From Kalaharituber pfeilii (taxonomy: Eukaryota > Ascomycota > Pezizomycetes > Pezizales > Pezizaceae), in NCBI GenBank assembly GCA_015179045.1, contig WHUZ01000002.1, positions 310,001 through 374,000 of the forward strand: a stretch of 64,000 nt of DNA, given 5' to 3'. This document shows, piece after piece, positions 45,311 through 55,856 of this stretch. The translations under genes were made by a program, and so were the position numbers. Numbering within the stretch: the stretch's first letter is position 1; the number at the start of each line of letters is the position of its first letter. Under the pieces are notes generated by a model. That model saw only the letters and a program-made list of their open reading frames with translations. It did no database searches and was not told where the DNA came from.

Positions 45311-46349
45311 CCTGGAGTTACAAAGTGCCAAAAGTTGCAAAGTGGAAACGTCGAAAAGCCCGTTGCAACGCCCGTACCACAACAAAAATTACACATCTCA
45401 CACAACATACGCCGCCAGAGATAAATGCCCTGTGCAATTTATATTTCATAAAAAATGAAAATAAAAATAAAAAAAAATAAAAAATTGAAGCTAACTGATG
45501 ACAAAATATATTTCAGTCCTAGCATGAACATCTTGTAACGTCAACCACCTATCCTCCCACTAATTCTTATCCAATGCCATATTATCAGGATTTTGTATAT
45601 GTTCTTCATTTACTTCTGTTGGAAGTCGTTGCCAATTGTATGAGGCTAAGGGTTTTGGTAGAAGTGATAATGTAGATACTATATTACCTGCCTGTACATG
45701 GTGATAGACTGCTTCTCATAGTTGACAATAGATATCTTGATGTGGATCTGACTAATGAGTTGGTAACTCAAGATGGTGTATTTGAAGAAAGGAGTTCACC
45801 TAAATACAGGCCAATGAAGGTAGGTATGCATTAAGATTTAATAAGGTACATGAGTTAAGGTAAGCTTTAACTCAATAAGAGAAAATATATAGTTAGCATA
45901 TCAAGCTTGTAATGGATCTAGTAAATGCGGAGAGTTACCGTCCACTAGGTCAAAAAGATACTTGACTAGCAATTCTTGCTAGTTCTCTGCATAGCTTATA
46001 TAGTTACTCCCTCAAGTCTAAAGTTGTGGAGAGAAGAGAGAAGAATTGATTTCGCTCGCTTGGTTATCTTGGGAGCTTACACTTTTCCGGTGAAATACAG
46101 ACCTTTTATCCCCTCTGACACCCCTTCGGCCTTCGTTTTTGGTATCTTGAATTTTAGCCCTACGAGGAAGGTTGAATTTTGACCCTACGAGGTTTGGCTT
46201 ATCGACCGGGGGTGAGAGGCTACTGTAAATCATTACATCAAGCATAACAGTCAGATTGACTCCACTAAGTCTTTCACTAACAGACTTGAGCCTCAAGACA
46301 GGTACTTTTGGCCAATGTTTAGCACTGGTTCCTGTGTTTTTCGATGCTG
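45311..46349. other. Intergenic, no gene seen
   Basis: A-rich run at 45440-45490. A TGTAACG at 45536 and a cattaca at about 46230 could be the ends of an old LTR, but the flanks do not match. No recognisable ORF. Confidence 0.4.
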
Positions 46350-46684
46350 GCTGTCCAAGCTATGAATCTATTGCTCCCATCCATGGCGGGAGTGCCAAGA
46401 AGTCAGGGGCACTCCGTAGTAGTGTGCTAGCAACTGAGCAGGGAGCTGTATATTTCCTCGAAACTTCATCCCGAGGGGAAACTTGAGGAGTTGGTATTTT
46501 GGAATAATTGTAGATCAAAAGACTCAGTGTACTGCGAGCTTTCGATCTGTGTAGGTTTCGCTGTGGGCGACGTTGTGGCTTCCGAACACTCCTTCTGTTG
46601 AAGTGGTTGTTGCTGAATTTGCTTAGTCTATTCACCACCGCCAACGCTGCCTTTTAGGCCTACTAGTTGATATGTAGGTCCCTT

Positions 46685-46745
46685 TTTATATATATATATA
46701 TATATATCACGTAAACCAGCTTATCGCTACTCGCTATGGCAGGGC
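46685..46745 (-). mobile_element. Mini-retroposon, tail family B with AT tail
   Basis: 13-bp duplication atgtaggtccctt / atgtagctccctt (46672-46684, 46746-46758; one mismatch). On the minus strand: gccctgccatagcgagtagc, then gataagctggtttacgtgat and a (TA)n tail in place of pure A. Confidence 0.8.
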
Positions 46746-47235
46746 ATGTAGCTCCCTTGACCGCAACAATGAGTACCTCCCTCTTGCCTATGTCCAGGTT
46801 GAATCCTTCCTGCCTTGCCTCCTCCTCCAGCTGCCGTTGGTGCTCCCTGATTGCTCTTTGGAGACCTGGAATCGTGGGATATCACTGCATGTATGTCATT
46901 TACATAGGACTGAGTGAATAATCTCTGGCTGGCTCTTGATACGACCTCTTGTACTCTTATTAGGAAGAGGACTGGTGACAGCGGGGAGCTCTGCATTGTC
47001 CCATCAGTCATAATGGCGGAGATTCTCCTTTCCCCTTTCCAGCACAGGTTGAAGGTTGTAGGTTGCAGAAATCCGTCTAGAAAGGATGCAACACTCCTGT
47101 CAATTCTCTCAATATGGGCAACCACTTTATCTCTTCTTGTATAGTTGAATGCTGATCTAATATCATACCCTGCCACTGCTGTCCACTGGTTCCTGTCTAG
47201 ATTGCTTCTCACCTCCTTTTCATGACTTGGCGTTA

Positions 47236-48629
47236 CCACTGGCAACAACCTCCACAGAACGAGTTTTTGGAGCGACTTCGCGAACCACAATAGGATTACT
47301 CACCAACCTCACTTGGATCAATAGTTTTCAGTAAACTGATTCTGTTGATCAAATTTTTATCACGAAAAAAGATTTTTGCCACATGGCCACACACGACGCG
47401 TCTTCTCTGGGTACGGCGTGACTTACCCACAACCACTCACTGATTGGTCAAACACGTGACATGAGCTTCCAAAGAGGCTCAAGCGGTGGCCACTGAGGAA
47501 ATCGGTTTGTACTGGTTACTCCACAGCCACCAGCACCTAGCTACAACCCTACCATCGCTACCACCAAACCAATCAATACCACCACATGCTCACCTACCAC
47601 TGAACTTCCAGTCCTCAGCCAAGGAATATGCAGCCTAATTTCAAAAGACATTGCCAGCTTTTATTTTAATATAGATACACAATCTTTTACATGAGATAGT
47701 GATGGCAAAAAGAGTAGATCTTGAGGATAGATATGAGCTGGCGCATCTGCACCTTAATATCCAACTCTTTACAAGTGCTATTCGCAAAAGTACTATGCAG
47801 ATAAGGAGTCAGTCTCTACCAAAATAAACACATCTACTCCACCTATGTGTAATGTGGATATGGAAGCAGCCACTCAAACTTCCATATTGCATAATGTGCA
47901 TACGTGAACAGGGTGACTGTCATATGCAGAAGCAGCTGCCCAAACCTCTGCAGCCCTCCGAAGAGGAGGCCAGCCCCTCCCACTCTACCCAGTGTTAAGA
48001 AGAGAGAGCCACCTGCCCATGCCAAAGGAAAGACTGCCACCTCCAGGGCCACTTCTACTACAAAGAGCAAGCCCCTTTTACAAAAAAGCCGGAACTACGA
48101 CCTGCCAGTTCAGCAATTGTAATTCATGGGATAGCAGTGACCAAGAGACTGGGGAGTGTTCAGAAGTGGTTGAAGGTGGATAATGAACTGGGCACAAAGA
48201 TCGCTGGGGCTCGATGGCTGTTGAAGCAAGAGAGGAGGGAGGGAAAGACCGCTAGTTCAGTTGTTGTTTGCCTGGAAGGGGCAGGTAGTAGGACTAGTCA
48301 AATACTAGAGACTCTACGTATTGGAGGTAAGAAGTACAGATGGGATGCGTATGAGTAGGATAGGGGAAGGAAGACAAAGGAAAGCAGGTGGGTAGGGCTG
48401 GGGAGGATGCAATGGAGATTGATTAAGAACCCATTGTGTGTATTGTTGTGCTTGGTCCACTGTCTGTCTGCATTTGTTCATCTGCAGCCACGGTGAAGCC
48501 GTGTAGATGTAGTATGGGTGATCCCCACAATCCGGTGTCACAGACCTGCGTCCGGGTAATAAAGGGGTCCTGCCATAGCCTGAGAACCTCTATGCGGGGT
48601 TACGTGATCAAAAAAAAAAAAAAAAAAAA
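47236..48629 (+). mobile_element. 1.4-kb ORF1-only retroelement with family B tail
   Basis: Inserted into the minus-strand LINE RT with gacttggcgtt on both sides (about 47225-47235 and 48631-48641). From 5' to 3': about 670 bp of leader, ORF1 (about 47904-48358), about 200 bp of 3' UTR, then the hairpin cctgccatagcctgagaacc, tctatgcggggttacgtgat and poly(A). There is no ORF2 sequence between ORF1 and tail. Confidence 0.75.
47904..48358 (+). pseudogene. LINE ORF1-type protein, frameshifted, EKA-like
   Basis: A basic Pro/Lys/Ser-rich N-terminal part (47904-48080; PPKRRPAPPTLPSVKKREPP) is followed, one frame on, by the conserved C-terminal module. This reads SSAIVIHGIAVTKRLGSVQK, WLKVDNELGTKIAGARWLLK, GKTASSVVVCLEGAG and KKYRWDAYE before TAG at 48356. 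One frameshift near 48070 breaks it. The module matches that at 13968-14351 and the ORF1/EKA pattern. In LINEs, ORF1 binds RNA and assists retrotransposition. Confidence 0.68.
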
Positions 48630-48860
48630 CGACTTGGCGTTGCAGACCTTCAGCGCCTGTCAGGGGCCTGCCTCCTATCTAGGCTGTGTGAAGTAGTCCA
48701 TTCTTCCTTTGGAGAATATTGGCCACCACCTTCTGCCCCAGCTTAGCTGCTGTATTCAGTAGTGTTATTGGTCTCCAGCTCCATTTCTCATTCCTATCCC
48801 TTCCCTTCTTTAGGATTATGACTACATCGAAGCCCTTTCCACGTAGATGGCTTCAAAATC

Positions 48861-49317
48861 TGAAATGCTTTCATGTGCGTGTTTCCGGCGCATACGTAGA
48901 AAAATGTTTCAAGCTGCTCTGTATGAGGCCAATGGAAATTATTGTGGTCGAGCTTTACTTGCAACAGTACGTTTAACTACATCATAATACTCGCAAAACT
49001 CCTTGAAATACTGGGGATACCCATATTTGTCCAGTTTTTTCTTTCATAATCACTGCACAGTGTCACGCTGCCGGCAGGTGGTACTGTATTATAGAGATTC
49101 AGTTCGCAGTGGAATGCACTGGGCTAGATTGAGGTAGATGAAGTGATACGGAACTCAGTGTTGTTATCTACAAGTCGCGGAGAATGAAACATTCAATATT
49201 AGTAACTAGTCTAATCACAAATGGCTGCTGCAGGAGGAAGTAGGTAACTTGGGCCCACGAGGACGTGCGTACTTCCTCTCTAAGGAACCAATGATAGATT
49301 GTGTTCCTGAAAAACAG
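48861..49317. other. Intergenic, no gene seen
   Basis: No recognisable open frame. It ends at the 8-bp duplication of the next element. Confidence 0.5.
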
Positions 49318-49639
49318 TAGTGAGCGGCACGAGCCGAGCTGGCTCGAGCTCAAACGAGCCAAGATCATGCTAGTGTTTTTCTTGCCAGCTCGCTAAAATG
49401 CTTAGCCAGTGCAAGGTTTCATAAACTGTAAATACCTAATATAGTAATAATTAGAGACTTGGAGTTCAATCTGACCTACCAACAACTTCGAAATGCTCAA
49501 TTTAGCTGATAGTAGTGAGAAAGATGAAAATTTAGCTTAGTTTAGTTTAGTTTGTCAATATTATATATATAATCAATCTAGGCTCGAGCCGAACTCACTT
49601 ACCCACGAGCTGGCTCGAGCTAGCTCGTGCCGCTCACTA
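49318..49639. mobile_element. hAT-type MITE (322 bp) with perfect 8-bp duplication
   Basis: Ends TAGTGAGCGGCACGAGC and complement, flanked by aaaaacag at 49310-49317 and 49640-49647. The 8-bp duplication and the TAGTG start indicate the hAT superfamily. It shares its centre with 39176-39567. Confidence 0.88.
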
Positions 49640-49647
49640 AAAAACAG

Positions 49648-49990
49648 GACAACAAAAACAATGACTGTTAACCGGGATGAAGGACCATGAAACGAGAGAT
49701 TAGGCAGAATTTTGCATGAAAGAATCACAGAAGCTTCACGTGATCCTGATCCTCCATTTCCCTCTTGTAATCATCCCAGGGACAGGAATTACCCCCTTAG
49801 CCTAACCCTGCGTCTCCCCTACAACGAACACTTCAAACCACTTTTACCCTGAGCATGTGCCTCAATTGACCAACCAGTCAAACACTGGCCGACCGCGATC
49901 GTAGTTCTATCAAAAGCGAGAAGAAAGAATATAAATTTGTGCTATTCCTAATACGCTAGATACAAACCCGCCACCCCCCCCAACAAACGG

Positions 49991-50033
<43 letters not shown>

Positions 50034-50109
50034 AAGTCCGAGGAAAATTGGTCGATACGTTGTCCAAGTTCCTCTAAAGTACTTAACCTCTCCTTGCTTC
50101 GGAACGAAG
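49648..50109. other. 3' flank of cysteine-rich gene with long poly(A)
   Basis: A run of about 40 A at 49991-50030 has no LINE hairpin beside it, so it is treated as a homopolymer and not as a mini-retroposon. No other gene. Confidence 0.5.
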
Positions 50110-51048
50110 TTAATTATATCCGCATCTCCATCTCCCAAACCCGCTAACGCGTAGTCTTGGAGCCCCGCTGTTCACTTCTGTAATGCTCCCTTCCCCACTC
50201 AATCTCTCATGCGCCTTGTAGTCAACATTTGGCAGCTTCTGTACCGGCTCAACCAAGTCCCTTGTTTCTGTATGGGTCCTTGTCTCAGTAACCGTTACAA
50301 CAACGGTCTCATGCTCACTGCTGGAGTGCGTATCAAGTTGTTTGTTTGAGCAGACACATGCTGGCTTGGACAATGTCGTTGTGTGAGTAAACATGAAGTT
50401 CTCCGTGGAGGCGAGGGTCGTAACGACGTTGTCGCCTTTTGGTGGAGGTTTCAGAACCGGAGTGGTAGATGGTTCTGAGGTGATTGAGGGGCGTTTATGG
50501 ACGCAAATTTGGCTGCAGTTGTGAGAGAGATGTCAGTAGGACCGGACAGCGACAATTCAGATGGCTGGGCCTACCCAACGGGGCAGCACCCCTCTGGGAT
50601 ACAATAGTAGCCAAGGTAACATCCCACTTTAAAAGAACAGACCAGATCAGCCACCGGTGCGACCCCATTATCGTGCTCACGAATGAAAATACCTACAAGA
50701 AACGAGTTGAATCCTTTGGGGCGTCTACTTACCACCTGTTCCAAACCCGCAGCAAACCTCAGCACAATAATCCGGAGAGTCACATGGCATCTGCGGTGAA
50801 GGACATTGTGCGTCCAGCTCCTGATGCTCAGCCAGATGAGGGGAAAAGTTGTGGTCGGAGGGCAGCTTGAACCTGGAAAATGGAAGGACTGTGAGGAGGC
50901 TCCTTCCTGCAAACGAGGTTCGTGTTGGTAGAGCGGTCAGATGAGCGGAAGATTCACAAGTGAAGGAAATAGTGCCCAAGAAGAGCATTAAGATAGCCGA
51001 AAGTAAACTTGGGCAATAGATTCGTGCGGTGGATGTGCGTTGAGTCAT
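50110..51048 (-). CDS. Small secreted cysteine-rich protein, three exons, 256 aa
   Basis: Function unknown. Exons on the minus strand are 51048-50733, 50626-50575 and 50512-50110. Both introns (106 and 62 nt) are GT-AG and keep phase. The ATG at 51048 gives MTQRTSTARIYCPS followed by a hydrophobic LLSAILMLFLGTISF, a likely signal peptide; an earlier in-frame ATG at 51183 would bury it. Residues about 85-125 form a Cys cluster reading CPSPQMPCDSPDYCAEVCCG, then GCYLGYYCIPEGCCPVGQIC across the junctions. This matches the common fungal pattern GYYCxPxGCCPxGxxC of secreted, often GPI-anchored, proteins. The rest is Ser/Thr-rich (ETVVVTVTETRTHTE). No C-terminal GPI signal is seen; the protein ends GFGRWRCGYN. 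The joining of Cys motifs supports the splice model. Confidence 0.72.
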
Positions 51049-52819
51049 ACTGTGCCCTGCAAGGACTATGGTTAGAAAAAGCAGGTTCCTGGCCTGGTGA
51101 GCTTTGCAGATAACGTTTCGTTGGACTGTGATAGACCTGATCTGGCAGAATTTTGGGCAGTCTTTCGCATGAAAAGATCTCAAGATACCTGAATTCTAGA
51201 GGTGTAGAGTCAGGGTGCAGTCATGCTCAAGAAAGCTATATATATATGACTTTTCTCTACAGTAAGAGCCACATCGAGCATCAGACTTAGACTCAGGGTT
51301 TCTAGGGAAATTCGTGACCATGGGTAGATACATGAAAGCGCAGGTTTATGATTTTCACTCATGTAACGATTTCCCAACCAATGGGCACTGATCAATTCAT
51401 TTGCGAAAAAGGATTAAAGTGACCCAAGTTCACTTTAAAGTTAACACGCTTTGGTAATTGGTGAACATATAGTGGTGCCATGCAAATGGGTATTATTGAT
51501 AACGGCGTCGATGATCTGAAACACAGAAACATTAACTTATATATATTCGTTACAACTTAGAAGAGGAGTTTGGATATCCTCTTTGAATCTATTGTTCTAG
51601 CGTACACTGAACGACATTCACATCTGTGCAACTTCTTTTGTGAATATAACCCCAGTTAGTGTCATATCGCGCAAGTCATTAAACAGTGCAACAGCCAACT
51701 GACTGAAACTCATAGAGGCAAGACGAGGCAGGACGGCATACTCACATCACGTATGTGTACGTGTATGTACTGTTTATGGCTCCCAGTACGTCTACCCTTT
51801 TTCATTCTCTTTGGACTGTTTTTTCATCTAGTGAAATTCATCACTATTCCTTGTTCTTTTGGCCGCGGACATGCCATCATAATGCTCAAGTTTGGGAAAC
51901 ATTCTATTCCTATATCATTTTTAGCGCCAAGGACATTTTTCCCTTCGTACTAACCAAATGGAGTAATCATTAATTGTGCCTTGTGTTACCTGAGGCGCTT
52001 AGTTGGGACAGGTGATGATATTGGGTAGTATAAGAGATGCATCGTAGAGTGAAAATTGCCGCCTTGAACGCTTCAATGATTGCTTGGATAGATTATGTCC
52101 AAGGCCGGCCGAATCTCGCCAATGTTCTTGGTTATTTTGATATACTATACATCAATATTCGAACCAGGGGAGATTCGGAACGTACACCTGCTGGTATACC
52201 GAATATTCCAGTCTAAATCCATGTCAATCGACCATTTCGGAAGGCGAGACCGGCGGAAGGATGATAACCGCGTGCTGTCAGTCTCAGTCCCATTTGGGTT
52301 TACTATAACACATAAAACTGCCAGTTTGTAACGCCATCTAAATTTCCCAGCTAGGATTACAGGTATAGTATGCTGTGTCTCATTGAATTGAGTCAGCCGA
52401 GCGGCCGGGTGCATACATATCACTAACTTTGATCATTCGATTACTGTATCTCCACCTGGGCTATTGAAGGCAAATTCACATGCTACTTCTACTCCACTGT
52501 GATGGTTTCATAGCTTCAAAAACCTGATTGTAACATGCGCCTGCGGCTGCAGAATAGCCTCGCAATAGATATGGGCATTATGGTTTTAATGCTTCTCCAT
52601 ATAGGTACCTTGTCTACGGCAATATAGATTGAACCCGGATTCACGCCCCAGGGTCATGTTCGTCAGACAATGGGCTGACGTGGAGCTCCGACAAGGCGTT
52701 TCGCGTGAATTATGTACAGGTACGGAGGTATAAGCTTAATTTTGGGGTATGTCAATAGCAAGGTTGCTGAGATTGCAACTGACATCGATATGCAAGTTGG
52801 ACGCTAATTTTGTTAGCAT
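51049..52819. other. Intergenic, no gene seen
   Basis: Short open frames only. The first 150-300 bp are the presumed promoter of the cysteine-rich gene. Confidence 0.45.
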
Positions 52820-53240
52820 CTAAGGAGCATTTTGGAACTCACACTCATGCATACTTTGATATTCTGGGGCTTCAGGTAATCTGGACTTGATCTGTTCGGG
52901 GTTACTCTATAGTGCCAATAAGATGGTGGCTGCTCGCCTGCTCCACTTTGTGATTTTCCCCTCCGTATCCCGGTTCCTTCCTTGCTATCGCCTAGATCTG
53001 CTTCAATTTCTACCTGAGCACCATCCTCCATGGCCTTTGACCTTCCCCCTCTTGTCGCTTTCTTGGCCTCCTCCCCCACCTTCTCATTCCCCTCGATTCC
53101 TATGTGTATCTTGACCACATGAGCTTCATCTTCTTGCCCGCTTTCGTTCTTCTATCTGCTTCCGCCAATACGTCTCACAGATCTCCTGCCCTTGCTGCCC
53201 CTCTCACGCCTGCCGTTTTTTTTACCGCCGTGATAGCTGC
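52820..53240 (-). pseudogene. LINE RNase H fragment
   Basis: The minus strand carries VKIHIGIEGNEKVGEEAKKA at about 53060-53115, the RNase H WVKxHxGIxGNEKAD block without its Trp. Degraded flanks (LTDWQAAI-like near 53230) lie on one side. Neither a tail nor an intact frame remains. Confidence 0.6.
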
Positions 53241-53502
53241 CTGCCAGTTAGTCAGTACCATCAGCGGTAGTTTAGTACGAATACGCATTCATGATCGTGC
53301 GCCTGATGGCGTTGTTAGTATATATATCAGATGTAGTATCATCAGACATCTTTTTCTGGTACACTCTACCATGGTTGCTCATACAAGGGCATGGCCCTCC
53401 GAAGGATATTTCTTACTACTACATAGTCCCTAGCTCGCCGTTCTGCCTTGCATGGCCAACACTATCTACGGATGTTGCTCAACAATGATGAATCATGTTT
53501 TA

Positions 53503-54174
53503 CGGTTTCTACGATGATGTAGTAAATATGAGGATGTAACTTAGGACAACGGTTGGTGCTTGACCTTTGAGAGGGCAGCTCTTGCTGGCCCTTCTTATAG
53601 TCAATCTTGCATGCCTTCCATCTATTGTCTAACTTGCTACGATATCATGCATGATGTTCTATCTATAGATATCCTTCAGCCACTGCCTCACCACTGTCAT
53701 GGCCTACCCAGGAAGGGGATATCCACCTATAAACCTATAAAACTGCTAGTGACAATTCGGCCTAATCAACTGATAGCTACAGTCTGGCAATGAAACATGG
53801 GTTGAGCACGGATATGTATTGCAAGGATCTAATGGCATGGTCATAGCACAGTGTCAGCTACTGGATGGACCTCTAGGAGCAAAGCCACTGAATAGAGCTC
53901 TAGGAGCAAAGCCACTGAATAGACGTGTAGGAGCAGAGCCACTGAATGGATCTCTAGGAGCAGAGCTACCGGATGGACCTCTAGATGAGGCAAGGCAGTG
54001 GCTGAGAGATATCTATACATAGAATATCATGATATCATAGCAAGTTAGACAATAGATGGAAGGCATACAGAATTGACTATAAGAAGGGCCAGCAAGAGCT
54101 GCCTGTTCAAAGATTAAGTATTAAGTATTGTTCTAGATTATATCCTCATATTTACTCTATTATTATAGAAACTA
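53503..54174. mobile_element. Fold-back element with about 190-bp arms and a 30-bp tandem array
   Basis: 53503-53692 and 53986-54174 are inverted copies (core gctcttgctggcccttctta, then tagtcaat). The 293-bp centre holds about four copies of a 30-bp unit (ctctaggagcaaagccactg, about 53861-53985), encoding a 10-residue period LGAKPLNR. The left arm start matches the insertion at about 3717. Confidence 0.75.
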
Positions 54175-55856
54175 TAATACTAATATTATGCTTGAAAATA
54201 TTAAATACATTATAGTATTAATACTGTATTCTACTAAAATATTATACACTTTTAAAATATGAGAATCTTTATAGTAGTAACTACAATTTATATATAAGAA
54301 TTATAAAGCTATAGAATAATATTGTTATAACTAAGATAAGACTTACTTGATAAGAGAAATACTTACTTTAAACTAGTATTTGTATTAGTTATAAGTATTA
54401 CGGCTTAAGGTAAGACTTCCTGAATATTGGATAAGATACCACTATTGTATTAGTATAAGACTTGCTAAGATGTGTCTGATCAATACTAGGCAAGCTTCAG
54501 TACACTTTGACTATTTTGTAGTTACCTCACAGAAGTGTATGTCAGTTCATGTATGTTCACTACACTAATATATACATGGTGCTTATGAAGTAACCTATGT
54601 TACTTACGATAGCTTTACTAATATGCATACAGTTACCACATTTATCTCAGATGCTACAAGAAGACAAATTTACCTCGTCATACCTTCTGTTACTTGGTGC
54701 TGTACAGTGAAGCGCATTTAAGTTAAGTTCTATTTCCCTATATTTGCATAATGCAATTTCTTATAGAATATAATATTGTCTCAGGCCGAGCCAAATGCTC
54801 GTAGCCAGATAAATGTTTATTGCAGCTGGAAGCATCGAATATAGGCCCCACGAGGTTTACGCAGGTGATATAGATTCAGACGAAGGAATCTAAGGTCGAT
54901 ATCGTCAAGTCTATTCACATACTTATATACATGAGTACAGAAACAGCTAACCGAACGTGAGAATGTTAAATGTAGTACAAGCTGAATATAAGCCCAGGAA
55001 TAACAACAAAACTAACAAATGCAGCAAATGCAGCAAACAAAAATTAGGTGCGCGTTGGTCACAATCTATAAAACAAGCGTTTTGTAAATCAAAAGGGATG
55101 TTCCATTTCCACAGCTTAGCCAGTCCAGGACTCAATCGATATCGTGAGTGGCACAGTACAGCGCGTTAGAATACTTAGGGTAACTCTCACGGTCAAGAAA
55201 AGCGGGTGAGGAAGTACGTATGTGCGACAGCAGGGCTTTCGAGTGGCAACGGATAGTAAACTTACAAGAGATAAAAGAAGGGAACGGGTTTAAGTGGTCT
55301 ACATAGTAGCAACTAGTCTGCAACCTTCAAGAATTAACGCAAGGGAGCTTCAGGCGAGCAGAGTGCATAGGATTGGAGAGAGTGTGATTGGGTAAATTAT
55401 ATTAGAACTTAAAGCCTGACATAGCATAGAGCAGCACAGCGCCGAACTAGAATCTGGGAATGGAGTTAGGTTGATTACTGTGAATTCATATTTGTTTTCA
55501 TCAATCACTCATTACATATTACCATCTGAATTTCTCATCAATCTTGCACCTCCCATCCTCCCCACCCCACCCCCACACCCGTAAATATAAGATGATATAA
55601 CCAAGCTTTGTAAGTTGCCACTCTATAGCCCTGGCTTGCAGCAGGACTGCATAGGAGCACTGAACAAAAAAAAAAAAAAGAAATGAAAGATATAGGCACT
55701 GCATGATATTTTGTGTGATGCTGGTCGAGGGTAATGTGGCAGCAGCCGGACCACCGACATCCAACAATTACCTCGACGTCTTCAACGCTCTCACCACCTT
55801 CGCCTTCAGCCCCCGCCTGGGCAGGCAGCCATCATGCCCTCTCTGGTTGAAAGCAT
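54175..55856. other. AT-rich intergenic DNA and 3' flank
   Basis: 54140-54460 is extremely AT-rich with TATTA/ATAT runs. The remainder has no recognisable frame. The last about 300 bp are the 3' flank of the next gene and contain a 13-base A run at 55667. Confidence 0.5.

Larger units (their letters stand above)
46350..48860 (-). mobile_element. LINE reverse transcriptase remnant interrupted by an ORF1-only element
   Basis: Minus-strand RT in two parts. 48860-48630 reads a decayed KKGRDRNEKWSWRPITLLN and GLLHTA block. 47235-46760 reads KEVRSNLDRNQWTAVAGYDI, RSAFNYTRRDKVVAHIERID, LQPTTFNLCWKGERR, SPLSPVLFLIRVQEV and the catalytic box SYVNDIHAVIS, in which the first Asp of the usual DD is Asn. 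The thumb region continues after a mini-retroposon at 46685-46745. The two parts join at gacttggcgtt. Confidence 0.72.

Noticed and set aside
45536..46236. Possible solo LTR between TGTAACG and cattaca
   Set aside because: Flanking five bases differ (catct, tcaag) and no second copy is in the window.
49991..50030. Run of about 40 A that could be another mini-retroposon tail
   Set aside because: No hairpin of either tail family precedes it and no target duplication is visible, so it is treated as a simple homopolymer.
51183..51183. Upstream ATG (51183) as start of the cysteine-rich protein
   Set aside because: It adds 45 residues that would place the hydrophobic signal segment internally. 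The ATG at 51048 gives a normal signal peptide.
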